Below the pieces are notes generated by a model. The model had not been told where the DNA came from. It was given only the letters and a program-made list of their open reading frames with translations, and made no database searches. This document shows, in pieces, positions 8,826-17,277 of a stretch of DNA of 64,000 nt (position 1 is the first letter of the stretch; each line of letters begins with the position of its first letter). A program made the position numbers and the translations under genes. The DNA comes from Pontibacter lucknowensis (GTDB lineage Bacteria; Bacteroidota; Bacteroidia; Cytophagales; Hymenobacteraceae), in assembly GCF_900156415.1 (NCBI RefSeq), contig NZ_FTNM01000001.1, positions 682,001-746,000 of the forward strand, written 5' to 3'.

Positions 8826-9788
8826 ATGCTATTTAAATCAAAGTTCTTATTGCCGGTGCTAGCCGGTGCCATGTTGCTGCAGTCTTGTGGCGACAAAAAC
8901 AAAAGCGACGAATTTTATACCACGGCCGACGGCCTGGCTTATAAAGTATATGAGCAAAAAGACGGTGAGTACGTGAACCGTGGCGAGATTGCTGCTGACG
9001 ACACCTCCGGTGCCCGTCTCGGCCAGGTGATCACCATGCACATGTCGTACCGCACGGCCAATGACTCTGTGCTGTTCGACTCACGCCAGCAGGGCCAGCC
9101 AGTGATGCTTCCGGTGATGGAGCCAACCTTTAAAGGTAGTCTGGAAGACGCCCTGACCATGATGCGCGCCGGTGACAGTGGTGTGTTCAAGATCAGCGTT
9201 GATTCGCTTTTCGCCAACACGTTTAACCAGCCCATGCCTCCGTTCGTGAAGCCGGGCACACACTTCACGTTCTACCTGAAAGCCGAAAAGGTGCAGTCTG
9301 AGCAGGACGCAATAGCCGATCAGCAGAAGATGTTCGAAGAGCAGATGCTGGCCCAGCAGGAGCGCGCCAAAGAGCAGATAAAGATCGACGACGCTAAAAT
9401 TCAGGAGTACATCAAAGAGAAAGGCCTGCAGAATGTGCAGAAAACCGATGCCGGTGTGTACTACGTAATAACAGAACAAGGCAAAGGCCCGAAAGCCAAA
9501 GCCGGCGACAACGTATCGGTGCACTACAAGCTGTCTTTCCTGGACGGCAAGGAACTGGAGTCTTCTTACGACAACCCGATGAGCGGTGGTCAGCCGTTTA
9601 CGTTCCCGCTTGGCCAGGGTCAGGTGATCCAGGGCTGGGATGATGGTATTGCGCAATTGAACGAAGGTAGCAAGGCTATCCTGTTGATCCCATCTACATT
9701 GGCGTACGGCGAGCAGGCTCGTGGCGAACAAATGCCAGCCAACTCGATCCTGCGCTTCGACGTGGAGCTTGTTGACATTAAAAACTAA
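8826..9788 (+). CDS. FKBP-type peptidyl-prolyl isomerase lipoprotein (two FKBP-like domains)
   Basis: The 320-residue lipoprotein has lipobox LLQSC at its N-terminus. Residues about 60-155 form a degenerate FKBP-like domain (GQVITMHMSYRT, SVLFDSRQ, FKGSLEDALTMMRAGDSGVF). A charged helical linker rich in Gln and Glu follows (about 158-200), then a standard FKBP domain at about 220-318 (NVSVHYKLSFLDGKEL, QVIQGWDDGIAQLNEGSKAILLIPSTLAYGEQ). It probably assists folding of envelope proteins in the periplasm. The next gene, 27 bases on, encodes another FKBP lipoprotein, so the pair is likely an operon. Confidence 0.9.
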   Translation: MLFKSKFLLPVLAGAMLLQSCGDKNKSDEFYTTADGLAYKVYEQKDGEYVNRGEIAADDTSGARLGQVITMHMSYRTANDSVLFDSRQQGQPVMLPVMEPTFKGSLEDALTMMRAGDSGVFKISVDSLFANTFNQPMPPFVKPGTHFTFYLKAEKVQSEQDAIADQQKMFEEQMLAQQERAKEQIKIDDAKIQEYIKEKGLQNVQKTDAGVYYVITEQGKGPKAKAGDNVSVHYKLSFLDGKELESSYDNPMSGGQPFTFPLGQGQVIQGWDDGIAQLNEGSKAILLIPSTLAYGEQARGEQMPANSILRFDVELVDIKN

Positions 9789-9815
9789 TATCAGATTACC
9801 TTTAACCTGAATATC

Positions 9816-10358
9816 ATGAACCTGACACACAAAAAGCAGAAACTGAGCACATGGTTTGCAAAAGCTCTTTTCTTGTTCGTTGTACTGGTCTCTTTTGCAT
9901 CATGCAAAGAAGATAACAGGAACCCTTACTATGTAACGCCTGAGCAAATTGAAGCTCAGAAGAAAATAGATGAGGAGACGATCAGGAAGTATTTCAGGAC
10001 TAATAATGTAGACACGACCAAGGTAGTGCGCCTGAACAGCGGTCTTTATATCCTAACTAAGAAAGAAGGTGAAGGAGACAAAATCAAGGCAGGGCAGTAT
10101 GCAGAGGTAAACTACATTGGCCGAAACATCAGCAACGATGTATTCGATAGCTCTTTCAGAACAGGTAAACCCTTTTCGGTGCTAGTAGGTGCTGGTCAGG
10201 TGATCAAAGGCTGGGACGAAGGACTTCAGCAGTTGCGTAAAGGCGAAGAAGCAAACCTGTATATCCCATCTTACCTGGGGTATGGCTACTACGGTAGCAA
10301 CAGTATTCCGCCAAACTCCGTGCTGATCTTCGAAATAGATGTACTGCAGGTACGCTAA
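9816..10358 (+). CDS. FKBP-type peptidyl-prolyl isomerase lipoprotein
   Basis: The 180-residue protein has a signal peptide with lipobox SFASC near residue 30. A single FKBP domain fills the C-terminal half: AEVNYIGRNISNDVFDSSF, then VLVGAGQVIKGWDEGLQQLRKGEEANLYIPSYLGYGYYGS, ending in SVLIFEIDVLQVR. It resembles the small FKBP lipoproteins of Bacteroidota, some of which (GldI) are needed for gliding. Nothing here identifies it as GldI. It is second in a tandem with the two-domain FKBP gene and is followed by a strong terminator. Confidence 0.9.
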   Translation: MNLTHKKQKLSTWFAKALFLFVVLVSFASCKEDNRNPYYVTPEQIEAQKKIDEETIRKYFRTNNVDTTKVVRLNSGLYILTKKEGEGDKIKAGQYAEVNYIGRNISNDVFDSSFRTGKPFSVLVGAGQVIKGWDEGLQQLRKGEEANLYIPSYLGYGYYGSNSIPPNSVLIFEIDVLQVR

Positions 10359-10377
10359 CAGCTACTTTAATACTAAC

Positions 10378-10414
10378 AGAAAAGGCGATGCAGATGCATC
10401 GCCTTTTCTGTTTT
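10378..10414. terminator. Bidirectional terminator
   Basis: A near-perfect 15-base stem (AGAAAAGGCGATGCA / TGCATCGCCTTTTCT) with a two-base centre is followed by TTTTTT. It separates the FKBP gene (plus) from recO (minus). Confidence 0.85.
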
Positions 10415-11125
10415 TTAGCTAAGTACTTCTGATAAGATGGCCAGCGATTTTATCTCGCCCAGCCGCTCTACATGGAGTTGGTAATACCGGATCAGGATGG
10501 AAAGCATTTCGCGACGCACCTTACCGTTCGGTATAGCCGCCTGCGCTGGCGTATGCAGCAGCTGATCAAAAAGTTGCTCGTAAGCCTGCAACGCCAGCAC
10601 GGGAGGGGCATCGGTCAACGACTGTGCATTGGGAGAGAAAGCCACCTGCTCTACAATCTCCGTCCCGCTGCTCGGCCCAAAACCCAGGTGATGGCTCAGG
10701 TGCAGCAGAAAGACCAGGTGAAAGTTCTCAAAATGATCCTGCAGTTCATCAAACTCGATGATGGCGTTGAAAAGAAAGTGAAACAGCGCCGGATTCTCCT
10801 CCTCCTCTTTAATAGTGCGTGACACCATTTCGGACAGAAACAACAGGATACTGCTCTTGCGGATATCGAAAGGTATGGTCGCGTATGGATAAGCGCTCCT
10901 ATACTCGGAGATGCGCGTCAAGCCGCCTTTTTGGGAGGTATAGACCACCATATCCAGCAGCGTGAAGGGCTGAAACAGGGCAATGCGGGAGCCTGTGCCC
11001 TTCTTGCGCACGCTGTTCACGATATACGACTGCACACCCAGTTGCTCGGTATATACCTTGGCGATGATCGACGACTCGCGAAACTTGATATAGTTGAGTA
11101 CGATGCCTCTTGTCTTGACTAACAT
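10415..11125 (-). CDS. recO: DNA repair protein RecO
   Basis: RecO anneals single strands and helps RecR load RecA during recombinational repair. The 236-residue protein starts with an OB-fold domain (KTRGIVLNYIKFRESSIIAKVYTEQLG, and a VRKKG segment at about residue 40). An all-helical C-terminal domain follows and lacks the four-Cys zinc site found in some bacteria. Its start codon directly follows the stop of the PorZ-like gene with no gap, so the two form one transcription unit. Confidence 0.88.
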   Translation of the reverse strand: MLVKTRGIVLNYIKFRESSIIAKVYTEQLGVQSYIVNSVRKKGTGSRIALFQPFTLLDMVVYTSQKGGLTRISEYRSAYPYATIPFDIRKSSILLFLSEMVSRTIKEEEENPALFHFLFNAIIEFDELQDHFENFHLVFLLHLSHHLGFGPSSGTEIVEQVAFSPNAQSLTDAPPVLALQAYEQLFDQLLHTPAQAAIPNGKVRREMLSILIRYYQLHVERLGEIKSLAILSEVLS

Positions 11126-13432
11126 TTACTCCAGTACGGCTATTTTAGTGATACAGGTTTGACGGGCCTCCCGGTCAGCGGCGAAGACCAGGTATACACC
11201 GGCTTTGACACGCTTGCCGTTGTACCCGCGGGCATCCCAGGTGAGGGTTCCGCCAGTAGCTTTTGCTTTGTACACCAGTGTGCCGTTGATGTCGGTGATG
11301 CGCACATCAGCATTGTTCGGCAATCCGGATACGCCAATCAGACCGGTATAATCAGGCCGCACCGGGTTCGGGTATACCTGAGCGCATTCAGGCTTTCCTT
11401 CCGTGATTGTGGCACCCGAGCGATACGAAGCGACCCCTTGGTCTGTCACCACAAACACTTCGCCTGAGCGGTGTTCAATAGCCACTGATAATACTTTGTT
11501 AGAGGGTAATGGACTGTTCTGGGCTGTAAAGTGCTGCAGCAACTGATCTCCATCCGGGCTAAAAAGCCAGAGTCCGTTGTCAGTTGCCATCCACTTGCGG
11601 TTAGCGCCGTCCACGGCTATGTCACGGACCAGCTGCCCTCCCAGTAACGGACGCCCCTCAATAATCGGAATGCGTGCATCGTATGGCTGACCAGAAAACA
11701 CAGCGGCTGTGCTGTAAAATACACCCACACCAGCGGCTGTCCCAACCCACATATCGCCATTTCTATCTTTAGTGATGCCGTATACGGCACCACTTGGCAG
11801 GTTGCCATTGCTTGTTCCGGCTCTGAGCTCCCGTACCTGCTGTCTTGCCTCGTCGTATACCACCAAGCCAGTGCGCACATTACTTTCCCTACTAATGCTC
11901 AACCACTTGTAACCATTGTCATCTATCGCCAGTCGCTCCAGGCTGCTGTTATCGGCTATACCTGGCAGGCTGAACCCCTGCCACTCCCCGTCAGGACGCA
12001 GCACATGCAAGCCCGGTGCACCGGCTACCTGGTGGCGGTTCACCACCCATACCTGCCCGGCAGCATCTACGGCCACATCGGTCAAGCGTACATGCTCGGT
12101 ACGGTCGGTAGTTGGCTGAGTGCTGAGTAGCGTACTATTAGTACCATTGTACAGCAGCGGTTGCTCCTCTCCTTTCCAGACCAGCAAGCCATTCCCGTAG
12201 GTAGCCATGTATACCTGACCCGTCACCGGATTGTAAGTAGCATCCACAAAATCCCGGAGCGGCGTGCCACCTGCCGGCGACAAAGCAGGGCTGTTGTTAT
12301 ACCATTGTCCGTCCTGGTAGCCGTAGTAGCCGTCGGTGCGGTTAAGCGGCTGGTAGTTTTCGTTGTATCCTCCGCTGAGCACATACACTACGCCATTACC
12401 GGCAGCTACCCGAAAACTGTTGCTGGATGCAGGCCCGGGCGGGATAAAGGATTTTGGCTCACTCTCAAGTCCCCAGGCGATCAGGCCGCTGCGTCTGTCT
12501 GCTATCCAGGTCGTGCCGTCAGCATCCTGCACAGCCATGCGCGGCGCCTGCATGCCTGAGTGCTGCAACATGGAAGCTGCACTACGGTTGTCGACCAGCA
12601 AAACACCCTGTTCTGTAACTCCTAGCAGGTTATTGGTAGAAGCCTGTAAGTGTATAATGGTACCAACCTCAGGTATAGGCACTGACTCCAGAGTGCCTTG
12701 CCGGAGTATCCCAAGTCCGTGACCTGCCACTGCCAGGTATACCTGATCCTGAAAAGAGGCCATGGCAGTTAGGTTGGCATTTTGTGGAAGGCCAGTAGAT
12801 ACTGCCTGCCAACTGCGGAAATCTTTGAGATTGCTTGTCAGACGATTGGCACGCCATACCTGCCGGTCCGTCATGAGGTATAGCCAGTCGCCTTGTACGA
12901 CACTCGATTTTACGGCCATGTGCTCACCACCAGGCCCCAGATTAGTATAAGTGTCTCTAATCTCCTGCCGGGCCAGGTCAACCACCACTACGCCAAAAGC
13001 AGTGGAGAGGTAGGCTGTCTTCTGATGGATGTGAATATGATGAATGGTTTTGTCCCCGTCGATGGCTATCCGGAGCAGAGCCGACAAATTGACAATGCGG
13101 TTCTCCTGTAGCAGGTCGATGTTGGCGTTGGCGTAGGCGATAACAAGTGTAGCTGTTTCCGGATCGTAGCCAATGGTGTTGATGCGCTGCTCACTCAGTC
13201 CGTCGATACGGGTAATGGGCTGCACATTCCGGTACTCCTTGTCATAATAAAAAAGGCCCTGATCAGCTGCCAGGTATACGCGGTCACCGGCATCGGCCAC
13301 GGCCCTGCCTTGGGTATAGGGTACGTGAAGCTGCCACTGCCCTATACCTACCGGACTCTGTGCCTGCACCATTGCTGGCAGCCAAAGCAGCACTACAGAC
13401 AGGTATAGCAGACGCAAAAGCAGCTTCGGCAC
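11126..13432 (-). CDS. porZ: PorZ-like two-propeller protein with type IX secretion C-terminal domain
   Basis: The 768-residue protein has a signal peptide ending at VQAQS. The mature N-terminus (IGQWQLHVPYTQGRAVADAGDRVYLAADQGLFYYD and onward) and the repeated WxxT/G-rich two-component-regulator-like blades match PorZ. In Porphyromonas, PorZ is a surface protein of the type IX secretion attachment complex that delivers anionic LPS to the PorU sortase. The last 80 residues form a type A sorting domain: CAQVYPNPVRP, a beta-sandwich, and closing GVYLVFAADREARQTCITKIAVLE. Identification is from memory of the family. The gene is cotranscribed with recO and ends right at the recO start. A perfect CAGGTATACCTG palindrome lies inside it at about 12737-12748. 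Confidence 0.8.
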   Translation of the reverse strand: MPKLLLRLLYLSVVLLWLPAMVQAQSPVGIGQWQLHVPYTQGRAVADAGDRVYLAADQGLFYYDKEYRNVQPITRIDGLSEQRINTIGYDPETATLVIAYANANIDLLQENRIVNLSALLRIAIDGDKTIHHIHIHQKTAYLSTAFGVVVVDLARQEIRDTYTNLGPGGEHMAVKSSVVQGDWLYLMTDRQVWRANRLTSNLKDFRSWQAVSTGLPQNANLTAMASFQDQVYLAVAGHGLGILRQGTLESVPIPEVGTIIHLQASTNNLLGVTEQGVLLVDNRSAASMLQHSGMQAPRMAVQDADGTTWIADRRSGLIAWGLESEPKSFIPPGPASSNSFRVAAGNGVVYVLSGGYNENYQPLNRTDGYYGYQDGQWYNNSPALSPAGGTPLRDFVDATYNPVTGQVYMATYGNGLLVWKGEEQPLLYNGTNSTLLSTQPTTDRTEHVRLTDVAVDAAGQVWVVNRHQVAGAPGLHVLRPDGEWQGFSLPGIADNSSLERLAIDDNGYKWLSISRESNVRTGLVVYDEARQQVRELRAGTSNGNLPSGAVYGITKDRNGDMWVGTAAGVGVFYSTAAVFSGQPYDARIPIIEGRPLLGGQLVRDIAVDGANRKWMATDNGLWLFSPDGDQLLQHFTAQNSPLPSNKVLSVAIEHRSGEVFVVTDQGVASYRSGATITEGKPECAQVYPNPVRPDYTGLIGVSGLPNNADVRITDINGTLVYKAKATGGTLTWDARGYNGKRVKAGVYLVFAADREARQTCITKIAVLE

Positions 13433-13522
13433 AGGTATAAATTTAGGTATGGGTCTCGCTTAGTTTATCAGGAATCATATGCAACACACTGCGGCCTCGG
13501 CCACATGTATAGCACTACCAAT

Positions 13523-14116
13523 TTATTTCTTCTGTTTGATTCCCTCCTGGAAACAGTGGCGGCAGCGGGCTTCGTAGGATTCCGTTTCACCCAGCAGCAC
13601 CTGCTGCTCTGATAAAGCATTGCGGAAAGAGTAAGTCGCAATATCACCGCACTGCACACAGATGGCATGTACTTTAGTCACATACTCGGCCACCGCCATC
13701 AAAGCCGGCATCGGTCCAAAGGGTTTGCCCAGGTAGTCCATGTCCAGGCCGGCGGCGATCACACGCACGCCACTGTTGGCCAGCTTCACGCATACCTCAG
13801 CCAGGCCGTCGTCAAAGAACTGTGCTTCGTCTATACCTACCACATCGCAGCTGCCGCCCAGCAGCAGCATGTCCTGCGCAAAGTCTATCGGTGTAGAGCG
13901 TATGGCATTGGCGTTGTGCGACACCACATCCTCTTCATGATAGCGCTTGTCGATGGTCGGCTTGAATATCTCCACCTTCTGCTTGGCGATCTTGGCCCTG
14001 TTCAGTCGCCGGATCAGCTCCTCGGTCTTCCCCGAAAACATCGATCCGCAGATCACCTCTATCCACCCTCTTCTGATTGCGTGGTTTTCGTTACCTACGC
14101 GCGGTTCTATAAACAT
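13523..14116 (-). CDS. tdk: Thymidine kinase
   Basis: This type II thymidine kinase phosphorylates thymidine for salvage. The 197-residue product has the P-loop [15 protein letters not shown] near residues 24-38, the Walker B-like [11 protein letters not shown] with catalytic Glu near residue 95, and the lasso/zinc domain with CVQC and CRHC pairs near residues 152 and 186. Length and order are typical. It may share a transcript with the ferredoxin gene upstream on the same strand, whose stop lies 25 bases before its start. Confidence 0.95.
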   Translation of the reverse strand: MFIEPRVGNENHAIRRGWIEVICGSMFSGKTEELIRRLNRAKIAKQKVEIFKPTIDKRYHEEDVVSHNANAIRSTPIDFAQDMLLLGGSCDVVGIDEAQFFDDGLAEVCVKLANSGVRVIAAGLDMDYLGKPFGPMPALMAVAEYVTKVHAICVQCGDIATYSFRNALSEQQVLLGETESYEARCRHCFQEGIKQKK

Positions 14117-14141
14117 GTACTATTTCGTAATGGCTGATTGG

Positions 14142-14465
14142 CTAGTTGCTATACTTCATGTGCGGGAGCATGGTCTGCCGGGGCACGCGGCCCTGGGCAT
14201 CTCCGCTTACTAATGTACACTGGCAGGTTAGTCTTTCGTTAGCTTGTAGGCGGCCTCTTTCACGGTAGCGCTGCTCGCTGTCAGTGAGCGGCCCGAAGTG
14301 CTCCAGCCCCTCCTGCACAATGATGCGGCAGGTGGTGCAGCGCCCCTTGGCTCCGCAGGCGTGCATCCAGTCGATGCCTTCGGCTTGTATGGCCTGCAGC
14401 AGTGTTTGGCCGGGTGCCACTTTTACCTGCCGATCGAACAGGTTTTGCACCGTTAAGTTTGGCAT
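14142..14465 (-). CDS. [2Fe-2S] ferredoxin
   Basis: The 107-residue protein is a plant-type-like ferredoxin domain. The cluster Cys residues lie in HACGAKGRCTTC (C-x5-C-x2-C) and in LTCQC about 38 residues later. I chose ATG 14465 (MPNLTVQNLFD) as the start because the longer frame upstream has no family-like sequence and would overlap the divergent gene's promoter. The electron donor and acceptor cannot be inferred. tdk lies immediately downstream. Confidence 0.85.
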   Translation of the reverse strand: MPNLTVQNLFDRQVKVAPGQTLLQAIQAEGIDWMHACGAKGRCTTCRIIVQEGLEHFGPLTDSEQRYRERGRLQANERLTCQCTLVSGDAQGRVPRQTMLPHMKYSN

Positions 14466-14500
14466 ATTATTTATTAACTTTACGAAAGAAAGGTATACCA

Positions 14501-15637
14501 ATGGAAGACAAATATAATCAATTAAGGCTTGAACGTTACAGCAAAGAACTGGCAAATGTACTTTGTGACCGTCACTTTGCTGCGCACGACACGATTAACG
14601 GACCCCAACTAATTGGCTTTACGCCCATTAAACAGGTCAATTTGTTTGTAATAAAAGAGCTCCTGCTCAAGTGGCACCACGAAATGGCCAACTTGCGCAG
14701 CCCCTACTTTGACTATGAGCATGAAGAGGTAAAGGAAGCGCTGCTCAACTTTATGAATGTGCTCTCGCGCAAAATCCTGATCAAGCGCGATGCTTTTGAG
14801 CCGCTCCTTCAGAAGGCGATCTACGACACATTCCTGCTCAAGCTGGCACCAGTAGCCACTTTCGAAGAGAAATTCCTGCGCATTCAGGAAGACATCACGC
14901 TGCCCAAACTGCAGGAGAACCTGAAGTACATTGACCTGGACAAACAACTGTTTACAGGCTTTATAGGCACGCTCTCCCCTTCCAACCGCGACCGCGATTA
15001 TATCCTGAGCCGCTTCAGGCTATACCTGAACGCTAACCGTGATGGCATTGCGCCGCTGTCAGAAGTACTGGAAGCATTCAACAGCCTACTGCCAATTACA
15101 GAAGAAGAGATCAGACAGGAGCAGATCTCGCCTTTGGCTGCTTATGCTGCTTCGCTGGCCAAGCCTACGCCGGCCGCTCCTGTGGAGGAAAAGGATGTGG
15201 TAGCGCCTATCCATATGGCACAACGAGAAGCCTCTGCACCTGTGGCTACACCTGCTCCCGCGCCGGTAGCAGCTGCACCCAGACCTGCCGCCATCTCAGA
15301 CAATAACCTAAACGAGCGCTTTAAGGCGGAGCGTCCGACTATGAACGAGAAATTCAGTAAGCCTGCTTCCGCTTCTATTGGCGATTCGCTGAGCAACCGT
15401 AAGATTGAGTCGCTTAAAAACTCTATCTCGATCAACCAGCGTTTCAGCTTCATCAACGAGCTGTTCGACGGCGACAACATGACCTACTACAACACCATCC
15501 AGCAGCTAGACCAGTTCAGAACTCCGGAAGAGGCGATGCACTTTGTCACCCATGACCTGGCCCGCAAATATGACTGGAGCAAGAAGCAGGACAGCGTAAA
15601 CAAACTGCTCCGCCTGATCGAACGCAAGTTCTCCTAA
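14501..15637 (+). CDS. Conserved hypothetical protein with helical ends and Ala/Pro-rich linker
   Basis: The 378-residue soluble protein belongs to no family I recognise. Residues 1-225 are predicted helical with many charged residues. Residues about 230-285 form a low-complexity linker rich in Ala and Pro. Residues 290-378 are again helical and contain the repeated NERFKAERPTMNEKFS-like segment and SISINQRFSFINELFDGD. Proteins with this layout occur in Bacteroidota next to DNA-metabolism genes, but no function is established to my knowledge. I chose ATG 14501 because an upstream extension overlaps the divergent ferredoxin gene. A terminator follows. Confidence 0.65.
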   Translation: MEDKYNQLRLERYSKELANVLCDRHFAAHDTINGPQLIGFTPIKQVNLFVIKELLLKWHHEMANLRSPYFDYEHEEVKEALLNFMNVLSRKILIKRDAFEPLLQKAIYDTFLLKLAPVATFEEKFLRIQEDITLPKLQENLKYIDLDKQLFTGFIGTLSPSNRDRDYILSRFRLYLNANRDGIAPLSEVLEAFNSLLPITEEEIRQEQISPLAAYAASLAKPTPAAPVEEKDVVAPIHMAQREASAPVATPAPAPVAAAPRPAAISDNNLNERFKAERPTMNEKFSKPASASIGDSLSNRKIESLKNSISINQRFSFINELFDGDNMTYYNTIQQLDQFRTPEEAMHFVTHDLARKYDWSKKQDSVNKLLRLIERKFS

Positions 15638-15661
15638 GCACAGGCAGTCGACATTACAGAG

Positions 15662-15693
15662 AAGACCTCTCCTTCGGGAGCAGGTCTTTTTTT
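15662..15693 (+). terminator. Rho-independent terminator
   Basis: The stem AAGACCT-CTCC / GGAG-CAGGTCTT around a TTCG tetraloop is followed by seven T residues, 25 bases after the preceding stop. Confidence 0.85.
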
Positions 15694-15944
15694 ATGCCTA
15701 TCCGCTTTAATCTCAATTCAATATCCCGTCACATTTTTTTCAACAGCAAAATAATTCAATACAGGTGTGCCCTGAGGCATTGCAAAAACGAATACGAAAC
15801 ATTATTTATGCATTTTCTTTGGGAGCTTAAATCAGATGCTGCCCTGCTTTTATGTATCTGTTCGGAAAGAAAACAGTATACTTTATGCAACACCCAAAGA
15901 ACAACTGTGCGTACTAACAATTCAAAATAACCTTATTATCAGCC
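15694..15944. other. AT-rich intergenic region, nothing identified
   Basis: About 250 bases without a supportable gene, between the terminator and the acidic-protein gene. The one open frame has no plausible start context or family similarity. Confidence 0.4.
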
Positions 15945-16331
15945 ATGAGAGACGATTTCGATTACGATGAAGACTTAGATTACAGCTTCGATGATGAAGA
16001 GGAGGATGATGACTTCGGGATGACCTTCGAAGAGGATTTGTACCTGATGATACGGGAGAAGCTCCGCGACACCATACAGGAGTTCAAGGGCGAACACCCT
16101 AGCCTGAAAAAGCTGGAAACGCATGTAAGCAGTTTTAAAGTAAATGCCAAAAATACGGACGACTCCAAGTTCTATCCGCTGGCAGCTAAATTACTGCTTG
16201 AGCACATAAAACCGTTGACACAGGATTCAGAAGAAATTTTGGAAATTTACGAGAATATGCAGACTGATATTGGTCGCTTCAAGAACCAGCGTGCGCATGG
16301 ACACGAAGGAGAATTTTACCTAACTGCCTAG
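15945..16331 (+). CDS. Small acidic protein, function unknown
   Basis: The 128-residue product begins with about 30 residues dominated by Asp and Glu (DDFDYDEDLDYSFDDEEED). A predicted helical region follows (about 30-125), including YLMIREKLRDTIQEF and AKLLLEHIKPLTQDSEEILEIYENMQ. There is no signal peptide or membrane segment. I do not recognise the family. The acidic head suggests interaction with a basic partner such as a nucleic-acid-binding protein, but that is speculation. A strong terminator follows, so the gene appears to be monocistronic. Confidence 0.65.
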   Translation: MRDDFDYDEDLDYSFDDEEEDDDFGMTFEEDLYLMIREKLRDTIQEFKGEHPSLKKLETHVSSFKVNAKNTDDSKFYPLAAKLLLEHIKPLTQDSEEILEIYENMQTDIGRFKNQRAHGHEGEFYLTA

Positions 16332-16353
16332 AAATAACCCGAAAGCACTTATA

Positions 16354-16391
16354 GAAGAAGCCGCTCTAAACGTTTAGGGCGGCTTCTTCTA
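16354..16391. terminator. Rho-independent terminator
   Basis: AGAAGCCGCtCTAAACG pairs with the mirror TTTAGGGCGGCTTCT, followed by TCTATATATA. It lies just after the acidic-protein gene. Confidence 0.8.
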
Positions 16392-16543
16392 TATATAAAT
16401 ATAATTTATTTTTAATTTTTATTACAAATCACTCAAATGGGCAAACTTTTTGCAGACTAATTTACAATCCTAAAAAGTTACTTGCCGTAGGTATAGTACC
16501 ACTGGGGTGAAATTATAATAAAACCTATACAGAGCTAATTGGC

Positions 16544-16575
16544 TTCGTATAAGAATTATTATTTATTTAACTTTG
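16544..16575 (+). promoter_or_regulatory. Promoter upstream of PH-like membrane protein
   Basis: TAACTTTG at 16568-16575 is a perfect TAnnTTTG -7 element. TTCG at 16544-16547, 20 bases upstream, approximates the -33 TTTG. The rest of the 310-base gap (16392-16701) is AT-rich with no other visible signal apart from one AGGTATA copy near 16492. Confidence 0.6.
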
Positions 16576-16701
16576 TTCCGGACTTGCATGCAACCCTTTG
16601 GTGCTTCCGGGAATCCTGGGTATAGATAACACCAATTTTTAGCTGTGATACACTCGCTACGACTCAACACGAAAATAAACAAACTTAATGCTCCATCAGG
16701 A

Positions 16702-17166
16702 ATGGCAGTAACACGACTTCTTGGTGGAGAAAGGCACCTTATCCAAACGGTGGATAAGAAGCTGACGCTTACCACACACCGCGTTATTCTGCGGCAGAAC
16801 AACTGGCTTTTCAGAAGCTACCAGTCCGTTATGCTCGAAGATATCACTTCGTGGCAAATTAAAGCCACAGGCAAATCCCTATACCTTGCTTTTAGCGTCG
16901 TTTCGGCTTTTTTCGTTTATTTTAACGATGCCTTTGCGCTGCTGAGCGGTTTTTTCCTGATGCTGTACCTGATGACGCGACAGCACCGCATCCACATCGA
17001 GTCACCTCATACCACTATGATTTTGCCGATCGAAGATGTAGAGGAAAACAGGCTCAACAGCATGATAGAATTGGTAAGACAAGCCAAGCGAGAGCGCATG
17101 GAAGCATTGAAGCAACAGGCCAGTAACTCCATCATATTTGAGACAGAACATAAAAGGAGCGCCTAA
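16702..17166 (+). CDS. Membrane protein with PH-like fold, function unknown
   Basis: The 154-residue protein opens with a beta-rich segment typical of bacterial PH domains (LGGERHLIQTVDKKLTLTTHRVILRQ, SVMLEDITSWQIKAT). Two adjacent hydrophobic stretches (about residues 62-100) form a membrane hairpin, then more strands follow (HRIHIESPHTTMILPIEDVEENRL) and a basic C-terminal helix. The split PH domain with a membrane insert resembles bPH-type proteins. GTG 16645 would add 19 residues; I prefer ATG 16702, which directly precedes the conserved-looking domain. The hairpin terminator begins inside the last codons. Confidence 0.6.
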   Translation: MAVTRLLGGERHLIQTVDKKLTLTTHRVILRQNNWLFRSYQSVMLEDITSWQIKATGKSLYLAFSVVSAFFVYFNDAFALLSGFFLMLYLMTRQHRIHIESPHTTMILPIEDVEENRLNSMIELVRQAKRERMEALKQQASNSIIFETEHKRSA

Positions 17167-17180
17167 GGCGCTCTTTTCTT
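17155..17180 (+). terminator. Terminator overlapping the stop codon
   Basis: GGAGCGCC-tta-type stem (GAGCGCCTAAGGCGCTC) includes the TAA stop of the PH-like gene in its loop and is followed by TTTTCTTTT. Confidence 0.75.
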
Positions 17181-17277
17181 TTAGCCCTCCCTATACCATG
17201 GCGACATAGCCAGAAGCATTTAATTGCGCCCCTCCCTTAGAATCACTATATTTAGGGCCTTTAAATGCCATTGAGCT

